From NCBI GenBank assembly GCA_003158495.1, contig PMJT01000120.1, forward strand, positions 20,849-29,789: 8,941 nucleotides of DNA, written 5' to 3'. Position numbers and translations under genes: made by a program. Positions within the stretch are counted from its first letter, which is position 1, and each line of letters begins with the position of its first letter. The notes beneath the pieces were generated by a model. That model did not search any database. It worked only from the letters and a program-made list of their open reading frames with translations, and was not told where the DNA came from. Origin of the DNA: Chloroflexota bacterium. Lineage in GTDB: Bacteria > Chloroflexota > Limnocylindria > Limnocylindrales > CSP1-4. Shown here in pieces: positions 1 to 6,106 of the stretch.

Positions 1-383
1 CCTTCGAGCTCGCGCTGGCTGAGCTTCTTGGGGTCGACGATTACGCCGCCCTTGCCGCCGCCGTACGGGATGCCGACAACCGCGCATTTCCAGGTCATCC
101 ACATCGCCAGGGCCCGCACCTCATCGATGCTCACGTCCTGGTGATAGCGGATGCCGCCCTTCGCCGGTCCGCGGCTGAGGTTGTGCTGGACTCTGTAGCC
201 CGTGAAGACTTCCACGGAGCCGTCGTCCATCTTCACCGGGAAGTGGACGGTCAACTCGCGTTTTGGCTCACGCAGGACTTTTCGCAGTCCCGGTGAGAGG
301 TGGAGATGCTCGGCAGCCAGATCGAACTGCTGCTGGGCGACGTGCCAGGCGTTGATCGCGGGGGCGATCTGCTCTGTCGTCAT
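1..383 (-). CDS. gdhA: Glutamate dehydrogenase (Glu/Leu/Phe/Val dehydrogenase family), N-terminal part, truncated by the window edge
   Basis: Catalyses reversible oxidative deamination of glutamate to 2-oxoglutarate and ammonia in the cytoplasm. Only the first 127 codons are present; the rest lies beyond base 1. The visible part is the substrate-binding domain. Its best landmarks are YRVQHNLSRGPAKGGIRY at residues 63-80, MWMTWKCAVVGIPYGGGKGG at about 94-113, and lysines K75, K99 and K111. These match the three family lysines that bind the glutamate carboxylates and carry out catalysis (K111 in GGGKGG is the catalytic one). The start chosen is the ATG at 383-381, with GGAGGG at 399-394 as ribosome site and 10 nt spacing. 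An in-frame ATG at 401 would add six residues but overlaps that ribosome site. The Rossmann domain is missing, so NAD versus NADP preference cannot be judged. A leucine or phenylalanine dehydrogenase is less likely given the close match to glutamate dehydrogenase. Confidence 0.95.
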   Translation of the reverse strand, partial: MTTEQIAPAINAWHVAQQQFDLAAEHLHLSPGLRKVLREPKRELTVHFPVKMDDGSVEVFTGYRVQHNLSRGPAKGGIRYHQDVSIDEVRALAMWMTWKCAVVGIPYGGGKGGVIVDPKKLSQRELE

Positions 384-490
384 CGGCCGGATACCCTCCA
401 TGGCCGTGACCGTCCCGATGGAAGCGGCGCAACTACCGGCCGACACGTCCGGCGGGCGGCGCAACCTCCCGACGATCCCGACGATGTCGC

Positions 491-523
491 GGCGGCCTTC
501 CCCTGGTTTGGGAAAGCGGCGCC
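491..523 (-). promoter_or_regulatory. Stem-loop in the glutamate dehydrogenase leader
   Basis: On the minus strand CTTTCCC (516-510) pairs with GGGGAAG (503-497) around a six-base loop, with one G-U pair. A second short helix, GGCG (523-520) with CGCC (494-491), extends the stem across a small internal loop. It lies just downstream of the predicted transcription start. No run of T follows, so it does not look like a classic attenuator. Function unknown. Confidence 0.35.
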
Positions 524-542
524 GCAGGTTCCACTTGGGGCC

Positions 543-548
543 AGTATA
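543..548 (-). promoter_or_regulatory. Possible -10 element for glutamate dehydrogenase
   Basis: Read on the minus strand the hexamer is TATACT, one mismatch from the sigma-70 consensus TATAAT. No convincing -35 lies 16-18 nt upstream. It would start transcription near 536 and give a leader of about 150 nt before the ATG at 383. The call rests on one hexamer and is tentative. Confidence 0.35.
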
Positions 549-575
549 GTCCGACCGCCAAAGTACGCTATTGCC

Positions 576-677
576 CGATGGCATAGGTGGTTGGGCTTAT
601 TGGCCTAACGTTTCGGTAGTTGTACGGCCGATTCGACGTATGAATCGATGGTACTTGGTGGCTTGGGCCTATTGGAC
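576..677. repeat. Pair of imperfect direct repeats (about 31 nt each) at the degV 3' end
   Basis: Copy one is about 576-606 and copy two about 646-677, roughly 70 nt apart. Both begin CGATGG, then share GGTGG, then TTGGGC-Y-TATTGG (591-603 and 663-675), with small indels and a few mismatches. The second copy overlaps the last codons and stop of degV; the first is intergenic. No third copy was seen in the window. It may be a local duplication or a degenerate small repeat element; chance is not excluded for the weaker outer part. Confidence 0.45.
629..647 (-). terminator. Small hairpin downstream of degV, possible weak terminator
   Basis: CGATTC (629-634) and GAATCG (642-647) form a perfect 6-bp inverted repeat with a 7-nt loop, 22 nt past the degV stop codon. 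On the minus strand it is followed by GCCGTACAACTACC rather than a T run, so intrinsic termination is doubtful; it could equally be an operator. It sits between the two direct repeats. Confidence 0.3.
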
Positions 678-1526
678 TTCCCCGGTCCTCAGGATGATCA
701 CGGCCCCGAGGGCGCCCGGTCCAACGTGCGCCCCAATGACCGGCCCGATGATCTGCGTGGTGACGCGATCCGGCGCCAAACCGGGCATCCGGGCGATCAG
801 TTGGTCGCGAAACTCGTCGACGGGGGCCGGCGGCGAATAGAGGATGTGGACCTGCTTCACGGGTTTCTGGGTCAGCAATTCGATGACACGCTCGCGGGCC
901 TTGCCGCGAGTGCGAGGTTTCTCGGCGAGCTCGACCAGGCCGTCGACAACGGTGATGATCGGTTTGACCGACAGCAGCCCGCCGAGCGCCGCCTGGGCCG
1001 CGCTGATCCGTCCACCCTTGCGCAGGAACTCGAGCGTGTCGAGCGAGACGAACAGAGTCACCGACTCGCGGATCTCGGTCAGCCTGGCGGCGATGTCCGC
1101 CCCGGACGCGCCCTGTGCGGCCATCTCGGAGCCGATAACGGCCAGGGCACCGACGGCCGAGCAGGCCGACCGAGAGTCGACGACGTGGATCTCGCGGCCG
1201 GGCAGCATTTCGCGGGCCATCTGCGCGCTGCGGAGAGTCGCCGACAGACTGTCGCCGAGGCCGACATAGACGATCGACTCGGCCCCGGCCTCGAAGGCTC
1301 GCTCGAACGCGACCTTGAACTGGCCGGCGCTCGGAGCTGCGGTATGGACCGCGGGGCAGCCCGGTTCGACCAACTTCCGCCAGAACTCCTCCGGTGTCAG
1401 CTCGTCCGGTGAGAAGAAACACTCTTCGCCGAAGGAGACCGTCAATGGGACCTGGGTGATGCCGGTCTGTCGAACCTCCTCGGGACTGAGATCGGAGCCC
1501 GAATCGGTGACGATCGCGACGGTCAT
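669..1526 (-). CDS. DegV family protein (fatty-acid-binding, EDD fold)
   Basis: A 285-residue cytoplasmic protein of usual DegV length. DegV proteins bind a long-chain fatty acid in the cleft between two alpha/beta domains. In Firmicutes such proteins (FakB) present it to the kinase FakA, but no FakA gene is visible here, so that role is only inferred. Family landmarks are TDSGSDL at residues 7-13 (N-terminal strand and acidic turn), HTAAPSAGQF at 61-70 (the usual TSQPS-type motif, here TAAPS), GDSLSATLRSA at 91-101, VVDSRSA at 115-121, LEFLRKGGRIS at 165-175 and GPVIGAHVGPGALG at 261-274. The ATG at 1526 has AAGGAG six bases upstream. The gene lies 75 nt downstream of the MFS transporter on the same strand and is probably co-transcribed with it. 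Family assignment is secure; the ligand is not known. Confidence 0.93.
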   Translation of the reverse strand: MTVAIVTDSGSDLSPEEVRQTGITQVPLTVSFGEECFFSPDELTPEEFWRKLVEPGCPAVHTAAPSAGQFKVAFERAFEAGAESIVYVGLGDSLSATLRSAQMAREMLPGREIHVVDSRSACSAVGALAVIGSEMAAQGASGADIAARLTEIRESVTLFVSLDTLEFLRKGGRISAAQAALGGLLSVKPIITVVDGLVELAEKPRTRGKARERVIELLTQKPVKQVHILYSPPAPVDEFRDQLIARMPGLAPDRVTTQIIGPVIGAHVGPGALGAVIILRTGEVQ

Positions 1527-1601
1527 CGCTTCTCCTTGACGATTGGCTCGGCTCGGACGCCGCCTCCCTCCGGTGAGCCGAAAGGGTACGCGGATCGGCG
1601 G

Positions 1602-2915
1602 CTACCTGGAGGCCGTCTGCGCCGCCCCCGATGTGGGCTCAGGCTGCGAATCCGGGACCACGACCTCGCGGCTGCGCAGGTTCACCAGGGCGGCGAGGCC
1701 GACCGCAAGCAGGAGCGCCGTGGCCACGACCAGGCCATCGATCCCCTTCCATGTCGCCGCTATTCCGCCGACGATCGCCCCGATAACCTGGCCCACGCCC
1801 AGGAAGACCGAGTACAGGCCCATGATCGCGCTGCGGTCCTCCTCGAAGCCCTCGCTCACGTCCGCCAGGAGGCCGAGCGCCGCGGGAGTCGCGCCCGACA
1901 TGACGAAGAGCGCGACCACGGCTACAAGTCCGAGCCCGAGCAGCAGGGGCGTCGAGGAATCGCCCAGGTGATTGATGGCCAGGACATCGAGGGCCATCGC
2001 CCCGAAGGCGCCGACGCCCATCATGATCAGCGTCGTCCGTCTGAACCGGGCATAGACCATGCCCCAGAAGAGGATCCCTGAGCCGAAGACGAGGGCGAGT
2101 CCGGCCGTTCCGAAGCCGATCGTCTGGGCGGATATGCCGCGCATGAGGAACTGGCTCGGGTCGTAGATGTTGCCCTTGAGCAGGAGCGGCGCCTGCAGGG
2201 CCCACAGCCCGAGTACGGCGTTGATGGCGAGCCAGGTGGGAGCGAAGAGCAGGACCTTGCGGTTAGTGGCGATCCGCATGTAGCGGGAGAACTCCGAGAC
2301 CGTCTTCGTACGCGCCACGACCGGGGCCTGGATCTCCGCCCGGCGGTCCTGCGGCACCTCGTGGACGCCATACGCGTAGAGACCCAGAGCCACGGCGTAG
2401 AAGCCACAGTTGAGGAAGAAAGCCGGCCGGCCGAAGTGATCCCACAGGACGCCGGCCAGGGCGGGCCCGGCGGCCAGCATGCCGCCCAGCGACACGAGCT
2501 CGAAGAGGGAAACCACGCGGCCGCGGAGGCCCTCGTCGTGGGCGGTCTCGGCCGCGATAAACCCGAGTGTTGACGGAATGGACGCAGCCGTGGAGCTGCC
2601 CTCCAGGAGCCGGGTCACAAACAGGACCGGCAGGTGCGTCGTGAGACCGGTCATGAAGACGGCCACGCCACCGAAGAGCGGGCCCAGCAGCATGATCACC
2701 TTGCGCCCATACCGGTCGGCCAGGACACCGAAGACGATCGCGCCCGTGAGTTCCGTGGTGTAGAACCCGCCGGTCAGCAACGAGATGGCACCGGGTCCCG
2801 TGCCGCGGTTACGGGTCATCTGGTCGATAAGGAAGACGAGCATGACGCCGGTGATCGCCGTGCTGATTCGCAGCACAAAGGTGCCGAGAAGCATTGAGAC
2901 GATCGAGCGAGTCAT
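1602..2915 (-). CDS. Major facilitator superfamily (MFS) transporter
   Basis: A 437-residue inner-membrane protein with about twelve hydrophobic segments (near residues 7-30, 47-68, 74-92, 95-118, 133-155, 165-183, 222-243, 265-288, 295-312, 322-345, 363-385 and 393-413). MFS motif A is clear between segments 2 and 3: GVLADRYGRK at 63-72. The central loop (about 185-220) is charged, and the C-terminal tail is short and soluble. Substrate cannot be read from the sequence; drug/metabolite efflux types are the nearest guess. The start is the ATG at 2915, directly before the first membrane segment. The frame stays open to 3182, but those 89 extra codons are low-complexity, proline- and glycine-rich and overlap the divergent gene. 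There is no good ribosome site; TAGGCT lies 8 nt before the ATG and could be a -10 box for leaderless transcription. It is probably first in a unit with degV. Confidence 0.9.
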   Translation of the reverse strand: MTRSIVSMLLGTFVLRISTAITGVMLVFLIDQMTRNRGTGPGAISLLTGGFYTTELTGAIVFGVLADRYGRKVIMLLGPLFGGVAVFMTGLTTHLPVLFVTRLLEGSSTAASIPSTLGFIAAETAHDEGLRGRVVSLFELVSLGGMLAAGPALAGVLWDHFGRPAFFLNCGFYAVALGLYAYGVHEVPQDRRAEIQAPVVARTKTVSEFSRYMRIATNRKVLLFAPTWLAINAVLGLWALQAPLLLKGNIYDPSQFLMRGISAQTIGFGTAGLALVFGSGILFWGMVYARFRRTTLIMMGVGAFGAMALDVLAINHLGDSSTPLLLGLGLVAVVALFVMSGATPAALGLLADVSEGFEEDRSAIMGLYSVFLGVGQVIGAIVGGIAATWKGIDGLVVATALLLAVGLAALVNLRSREVVVPDSQPEPTSGAAQTASR

Positions 2916-2923
2916 TGGCGGAT

Positions 2924-2929
2924 AGCCTA
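2924..2929 (-). promoter_or_regulatory. Possible -10 element for a leaderless MFS transcript
   Basis: On the minus strand TAGGCT lies 8 nt before the MFS ATG, which puts the expected transcription start within a base or two of the start codon. This would explain the missing Shine-Dalgarno site. The -35 region is poor, so confidence is low. Confidence 0.3.
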
Positions 2930-2941
2930 GCGGTTGTTCGC

Positions 2942-2975
2942 TCGGGGCTGCGCCAGCCGAATCGAGGAGCCCCGA
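2942..2975. promoter_or_regulatory. 8-bp inverted repeat upstream of the MFS gene, possible operator
   Basis: TCGGGGCT (2942-2949) and AGCCCCGA (2968-2975) are perfect inverted copies separated by 18 nt (centre-to-centre 26 nt). The inner arm begins 27 nt upstream of the MFS start codon, across the expected -35 region. A shorter alternative hairpin, GGCTG/CAGCC, is nested at 2946-2958. Transporter genes are often controlled by a repressor at such sites, but no regulator gene is adjacent and GC-rich sequence makes such repeats easier to find by chance. Confidence 0.3.
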
Positions 2976-3068
2976 ACCCGTCGGGGGTGGGCGATTCCGG
3001 CCGGATCCCGGAGACCCGGCGGCCCGGTTTGAGCCGGACGCGTCAGCTGAGAGCGTCGAAGGCGGGTC

Positions 3069-3074
3069 TATACT
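3069..3074 (+). promoter_or_regulatory. Possible -10 element for the zinc-ribbon gene
   Basis: TATACT, identical to the hexamer proposed for the glutamate dehydrogenase leader, lies 101 nt upstream of the GTG start at 3176. No clear -35 is present at 16-18 nt spacing. It would leave a leader of about 95 nt. Confidence 0.35.
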
Positions 3075-3175
3075 CGTGGCTGCCGGTGGCTCGCCGCGCT
3101 CACATCGCCCCTGCCACCGGTGCGGTTTGAGTGCCGGGCGAAGGCGCCAGAGGCCGCGAAATCTCGGAGTGGACC

Positions 3176-3445
3176 GTGTCATCGAACATCGCTCAGAACT
3201 ACCCCTATTCCAGCGAGGACGAAACGGAGCGGGCCGCGAGCATAGCCAGTGCCCTGGCCAGGGACGGCAGCCTCGCCGACAAGGTCAAGACCGAAGCGGA
3301 TCGGCTGCCCAAAGGCGACCGCTGGTGGGTCTGGAAATGCCCGAGCCGGGGTTGCCCGGGGCTGCTGCACACCGCGGGCCAGGCGCGCAACGCCCGCGCC
3401 GTCTTCACGATCTGCGATACGTGCGGCAAGAGCTCTCTGCGCTGA
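3176..3445 (+). CDS. Small zinc-ribbon-like protein of unknown function (89 aa)
   Basis: I do not recognise a named family. The N-terminal half (residues 1-50) is hydrophilic with a likely helical stretch, DETERAASIASALARDG (15-31). The C-terminal half holds four cysteines in two knuckles, CPSRGC (55-60) and CDTC (80-83), about 19 residues apart, preceded by the aromatic run WWVWK (50-54). This is the layout of a small treble-clef or rubredoxin-like zinc ribbon. No signal peptide or membrane segment is present, so it is cytoplasmic and might bind nucleic acid or protein. Start: the GTG at 3176 has GGAG at 3166-3169 with six-base spacing, better than the upstream in-frame GTG at 3131, which would add 15 residues. 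It is divergent from the MFS gene and followed by a 271-nt gap with a strong stem-loop. Codon use fits a real gene. Confidence 0.7.
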   Translation: MSSNIAQNYPYSSEDETERAASIASALARDGSLADKVKTEADRLPKGDRWWVWKCPSRGCPGLLHTAGQARNARAVFTICDTCGKSSLR

Positions 3446-3522
3446 AGCCGCTCTCCGTCGCGCGACGTGGCGCCGCAGTTCGCGCCGGGCCGTCGCGGGA
3501 GATCTGGGGACAGCCGGGTAGT

Positions 3523-3560
3523 GACGGCGCAAGGCAACGATGGTTGTCGTCGGCGCCGTC
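3523..3560 (+). other. Long interrupted stem-loop in the gap between the zinc-ribbon gene and the glycosyltransferase gene
   Basis: GACGGCGC (3523-3530) pairs perfectly with GCGCCGTC (3553-3560). Inside, GGCAAC (3533-3538) pairs with GTTGTC (3543-3548, one G-U pair) around a GATG tetraloop, with an AA/GTCG internal loop between the helices. That is 14 pairs within 38 nt. It begins 78 nt after the zinc-ribbon stop. The bases that follow are GGCCCCCTTG, not a T run, so it is a possible factor-assisted terminator, an mRNA processing site or a structured leader. The rest of the 3446-3716 gap shows no convincing gene. Confidence 0.45.
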
Positions 3561-3716
3561 GGCCCCCTTGCGCACCGGCGCCGAGACTCGCATCATCCCT
3601 ATTGCGTATCCGCTGCAGGAGACCGTCTCGCCAGCACTCCCGCCAGTGGCTGCACTCGCGCTTGCTGCCCCTACCGTCGAGCCGCCGATCGGCTCAAGCC
3701 GTGTGTCCGAGGTTTC

Positions 3717-4817
3717 ATGACCGCTCGTGCCCGTCCCTCCACTGAGGGCGCAGCGCGCTACACCCGTCGCGACGTCCCCGTCGCCGGCTCGGTCCAGCGC
3801 GGCCGTGCTTCGGACTCGAACGAGCGTGACCGGGTCGCCGGCGCCGTGTCCGAGCGGGCCGGCAGGCGAGCTGCGGGCGAACCCGGAGCCGGCCGGGGCG
3901 CCACTCCGACCCGGCGCCGGGCCGGCGTCTTCCGGCGGGCGTTGCGCTACGAAGTCAACCGCATCAGGGATCCGCGGCGCCTTTTGATGATGGTCCTGCT
4001 CGGCTTTGCGGCCGGGTTCGTGCTGGCCTGCCTGCTCGCCCGCGGCGAGGCCGCCGGTGCCGACACTCGCGCCTACTGGGCTGCCGGCCGTCTCTGGCTG
4101 AGCGGCGGCGACCCCTACCACCCCACGGGCCCGTTCATGCCGTACGTCTACTCACCGTGGATGCTGCCGCTGTTCGTGCCGTGGTCGATCCTGCCGTGGG
4201 ACGTGGCCTGGTTCGTCTGGCGCGGAGCCACGATCGTTGCGCTGCTCTGGAGTGTCCACTGGGCCTACCGGCGACGGCCCATGACGACGGCCATCGTTCT
4301 GCTCCTGCTGGCCTTCCCGATGGCGGCAAATCTGGACACGGGCAACATCAACCTGCCGCTGGCGTTGCTGCTGTTCGGGGCCCAGTTCATGAGACCGAGG
4401 CTGGCCGGGCTGCTGTGGATGGTGGCGACGACGGTGAAGTGGGTGCCGGCCGTTTTCTGGCTGGTACTGTCGCCCCGCGGAAGACTGTGGGGCGTGGCGT
4501 GGCTGCTGGTGGCGCTGGTTCTCACCGCCCTGACTCTGCCTGCGACCCTGGTCCAACTCCAGGTGCTCTTCTCGTTCGAGCGGCCGCTCCGCATCGATTA
4601 CCTCGTCTTCATCTGGGCAATCGTGCCGTGGGCCTGGCGCCGTCCCGAGGCGTTCCGCTGGCTGATCCCGTCAACCTGGCCCGGCGCGGCCCAGGCCGGT
4701 GCGGCGGCCGCGAAGCTGTGGCGCATCCACTGGCAGCGCAGCCCGGAGCGCACCGCCGTCGCGCTGCGACGGGTCGCACGTGCACGAGTGCGTGCCTTCT
4801 TCGGGCTGAGCGCCTAG
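3717..4817 (+). CDS. GT87 / DUF2029-type polytopic membrane glycosyltransferase (polyprenyl-phosphate-mannose type)
   Basis: A 366-residue GT-C fold membrane enzyme; relatives transfer mannose or other sugars from a polyprenyl-phosphate donor to glycolipids or cell-wall glycans outside the membrane. Family landmarks are GADTRAYWAAGRLWLSGGDPY at about 114-134, in which D116 just after the first membrane helix is the expected catalytic aspartate; MPYVYSPWMLPLF at 141-153 (the Y-x-Y-x-P loop); LDTGNINLPLALLLFGAQF at about 206-224 (usual form G-Q-x-N); and VATTVKWVPAVFWLVLSP at 236-253 with K241. About eight membrane segments can be drawn, starting at 91. The first 90 residues are an arginine-rich soluble extension. 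At 366 residues it is shorter than many GT87 enzymes, mainly at the C-terminus. The ATG at 3717 has GAGG four bases upstream; an open frame runs back to 3540 but with codon use unlike the gene. Family call likely; substrate unknown. Confidence 0.8.
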   Translation: MTARARPSTEGAARYTRRDVPVAGSVQRGRASDSNERDRVAGAVSERAGRRAAGEPGAGRGATPTRRRAGVFRRALRYEVNRIRDPRRLLMMVLLGFAAGFVLACLLARGEAAGADTRAYWAAGRLWLSGGDPYHPTGPFMPYVYSPWMLPLFVPWSILPWDVAWFVWRGATIVALLWSVHWAYRRRPMTTAIVLLLLAFPMAANLDTGNINLPLALLLFGAQFMRPRLAGLLWMVATTVKWVPAVFWLVLSPRGRLWGVAWLLVALVLTALTLPATLVQLQVLFSFERPLRIDYLVFIWAIVPWAWRRPEAFRWLIPSTWPGAAQAGAAAAKLWRIHWQRSPERTAVALRRVARARVRAFFGLSA

Positions 4818-4922
4818 CACGAGGCGCGCGCGCCGCACCGGGTGGGCCCGCCGATGGGATGCGCAGTGTGCGACTGAGACGTCCCCGGGCCGGACGAAGT
4901 GCCGATCGACATGCTTCCCGAC

Positions 4923-4928
4923 TAGGAT
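4923..4928 (+). promoter_or_regulatory. Possible -10 element for the HD-GYP regulator
   Basis: TAGGAT lies 30 nt before the ATG at 4959 and would give a 5' leader of about 24 nt. The -35 region (around 4900-4905, TGCCGA) is weak. The 141-nt gap after the glycosyltransferase gene supports an independent promoter. Confidence 0.3.
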
Positions 4929-4958
4929 GCTCGAGGGAAGCCTCCCAAGAGGAGTGCA

Positions 4959-5972
4959 ATGCCAACGAGTGAATCTCTCAGGGCAACCTGGCCGGCCAGG
5001 ATTCTGATCGCCGACGACGAACCCGTTGCCCGCAAGCTTCTTCGAAAAGTCCTCGAGCCCGCCGGATACGAGGTCTTGGAATCGACCTCGGGCAAGGAAG
5101 CTCTCGCCTGCGCCAGGTCCGACCGCCCGGACTTGCTGATCCTCGACATAACGATGCCGGACATGGACGGGGTCGAGGTGTGCCGGGCGATCAAGAGCGA
5201 CCCCGATACCCACCTGACTCCGGTCATCCACATCACGGGCCAAACCGACCGGGCCCAGCGGCTCGAGGCGCTGGCGGCCGGCTCCGACGAGTTCGTCGGC
5301 AAGCCTTTCGACATCGAAGAGTTGCTCATCCGCGTGCGGTCGCTGCTCCGCACCAAGCACCTGACGGATCACCTCGTCAGCAGCGAGGCGGTCGTCGTCG
5401 CGCTCGCCCGAACGGTCGAGGCGCGCGACCACTACACCGAGAAGCATCTCCGACGGGTGGCGGACCGGAGCGTCGAGATCGCGCGCAAGATGGGGATATC
5501 ACAGCGCGACGTCGAGGGAGTCAGGCTGGGCGGCCTGCTCCACGACGTCGGCAAGATCGCGGTCCCGGACGGAGTGCTGCTCAAGCCGGGGCCCCTCAAC
5601 GAGGCCGAATTCGCCCAGATCCGGATGCATCCCGAAACGGGGGCCGAGATCGTCCGACCGCTCAGTGCCTTCGACGGGCCGGAGCCGGCGGTCCTCCACC
5701 ACCACGAGCATTTCGACGGCAGCGGCTACCCGGCCGGGCTGCGGGGTGAGGCGATTCCACTGGCCGCCCGAATCGTCGCGGTCGCGGACGGTTTTGACGC
5801 GATGACGACCGGCCGGCCGTACCGAAAGGCACTCGCACCGGTAATCGCCTTCGAGCGCCTCGAACAGGGCCGCGGCACACAGTGGGATCCGGCTGTGGTC
5901 GGCATCTTCCTGGACGCGTACGCCGGCCGGGACGATGAGCCGGTCGCGGCCGAAGTCACCGAGGGTCCGTAG
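4959..5972 (+). CDS. Response regulator with receiver (REC) and HD-GYP domains, predicted c-di-GMP phosphodiesterase
   Basis: A 337-residue cytoplasmic two-domain protein with RpfG-like architecture. REC domain, about residues 13-132: acidic pair D19/D20, phospho-acceptor D63 in LLILDITMPDMDG, T93 and K115 (GKPF). A short helical linker leads to the HD-GYP domain (about 145-325) with H163, H195-D196 and K199 in HDVGK, M223-H224-P225, H248-H249-E250 in HHEHFDGSGYP (GYP 256-258), and D277 and D280 in VADGFDAMT. All family metal-binding motifs are intact, so hydrolysis of c-di-GMP to pGpG or GMP is expected, switched by phosphorylation of D63 by an unlinked histidine kinase. No kinase or GGDEF gene is nearby. 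The ATG at 4959 has AGAGGAG four bases upstream. Family assignment is very secure; target process unknown. Confidence 0.96.
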   Translation: MPTSESLRATWPARILIADDEPVARKLLRKVLEPAGYEVLESTSGKEALACARSDRPDLLILDITMPDMDGVEVCRAIKSDPDTHLTPVIHITGQTDRAQRLEALAAGSDEFVGKPFDIEELLIRVRSLLRTKHLTDHLVSSEAVVVALARTVEARDHYTEKHLRRVADRSVEIARKMGISQRDVEGVRLGGLLHDVGKIAVPDGVLLKPGPLNEAEFAQIRMHPETGAEIVRPLSAFDGPEPAVLHHHEHFDGSGYPAGLRGEAIPLAARIVAVADGFDAMTTGRPYRKALAPVIAFERLEQGRGTQWDPAVVGIFLDAYAGRDDEPVAAEVTEGP

Positions 5973-6106
5973 GACGCGCGGTCTTGTCGCCGCCGCTGTC
6001 TCGCGCGCGCCCCGCCGGCGCCCGCCGTTCGCCTGCGCCCGGCCACCTACAGGCTCAGGCCCGGTATCGCCTCGCCGAGGAACGGCCCGGCCGTGGCCGC
6101 CCAGAA

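Noticed and set aside
399..401. ATG at 401 as the start of glutamate dehydrogenase
   Set aside because: It overlaps the GGAGGG ribosome site that correctly serves the ATG at 383.
568..1422. Long open frames overlapping degV on both strands (568-1422 minus, 648-1412 plus)
   Set aside because: They are arginine- and proline-rich shadows of the degV reading frame, lack family-like motifs, and degV itself matches its family from end to end.
1549..1580. CGGCTC/GAGCCG inverted repeat between the MFS gene and degV as a terminator
   Set aside because: Only six pairs with a 20-nt loop and no T run; a 75-nt gap between same-strand genes does not need a terminator.
2916..3182. N-terminal extension of the MFS frame to 3182
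   Set aside because: The 89 extra residues are low-complexity, carry no membrane segment or ribosome site, and overlap the zinc-ribbon gene on the opposite strand.
3540..3716. Upstream start of the glycosyltransferase at 3540
   Set aside because: The added residues are rich in Cys, His and Arg with codon use unlike the gene, and the proposed start is inside the stem-loop. The ATG at 3717 has a ribosome site.
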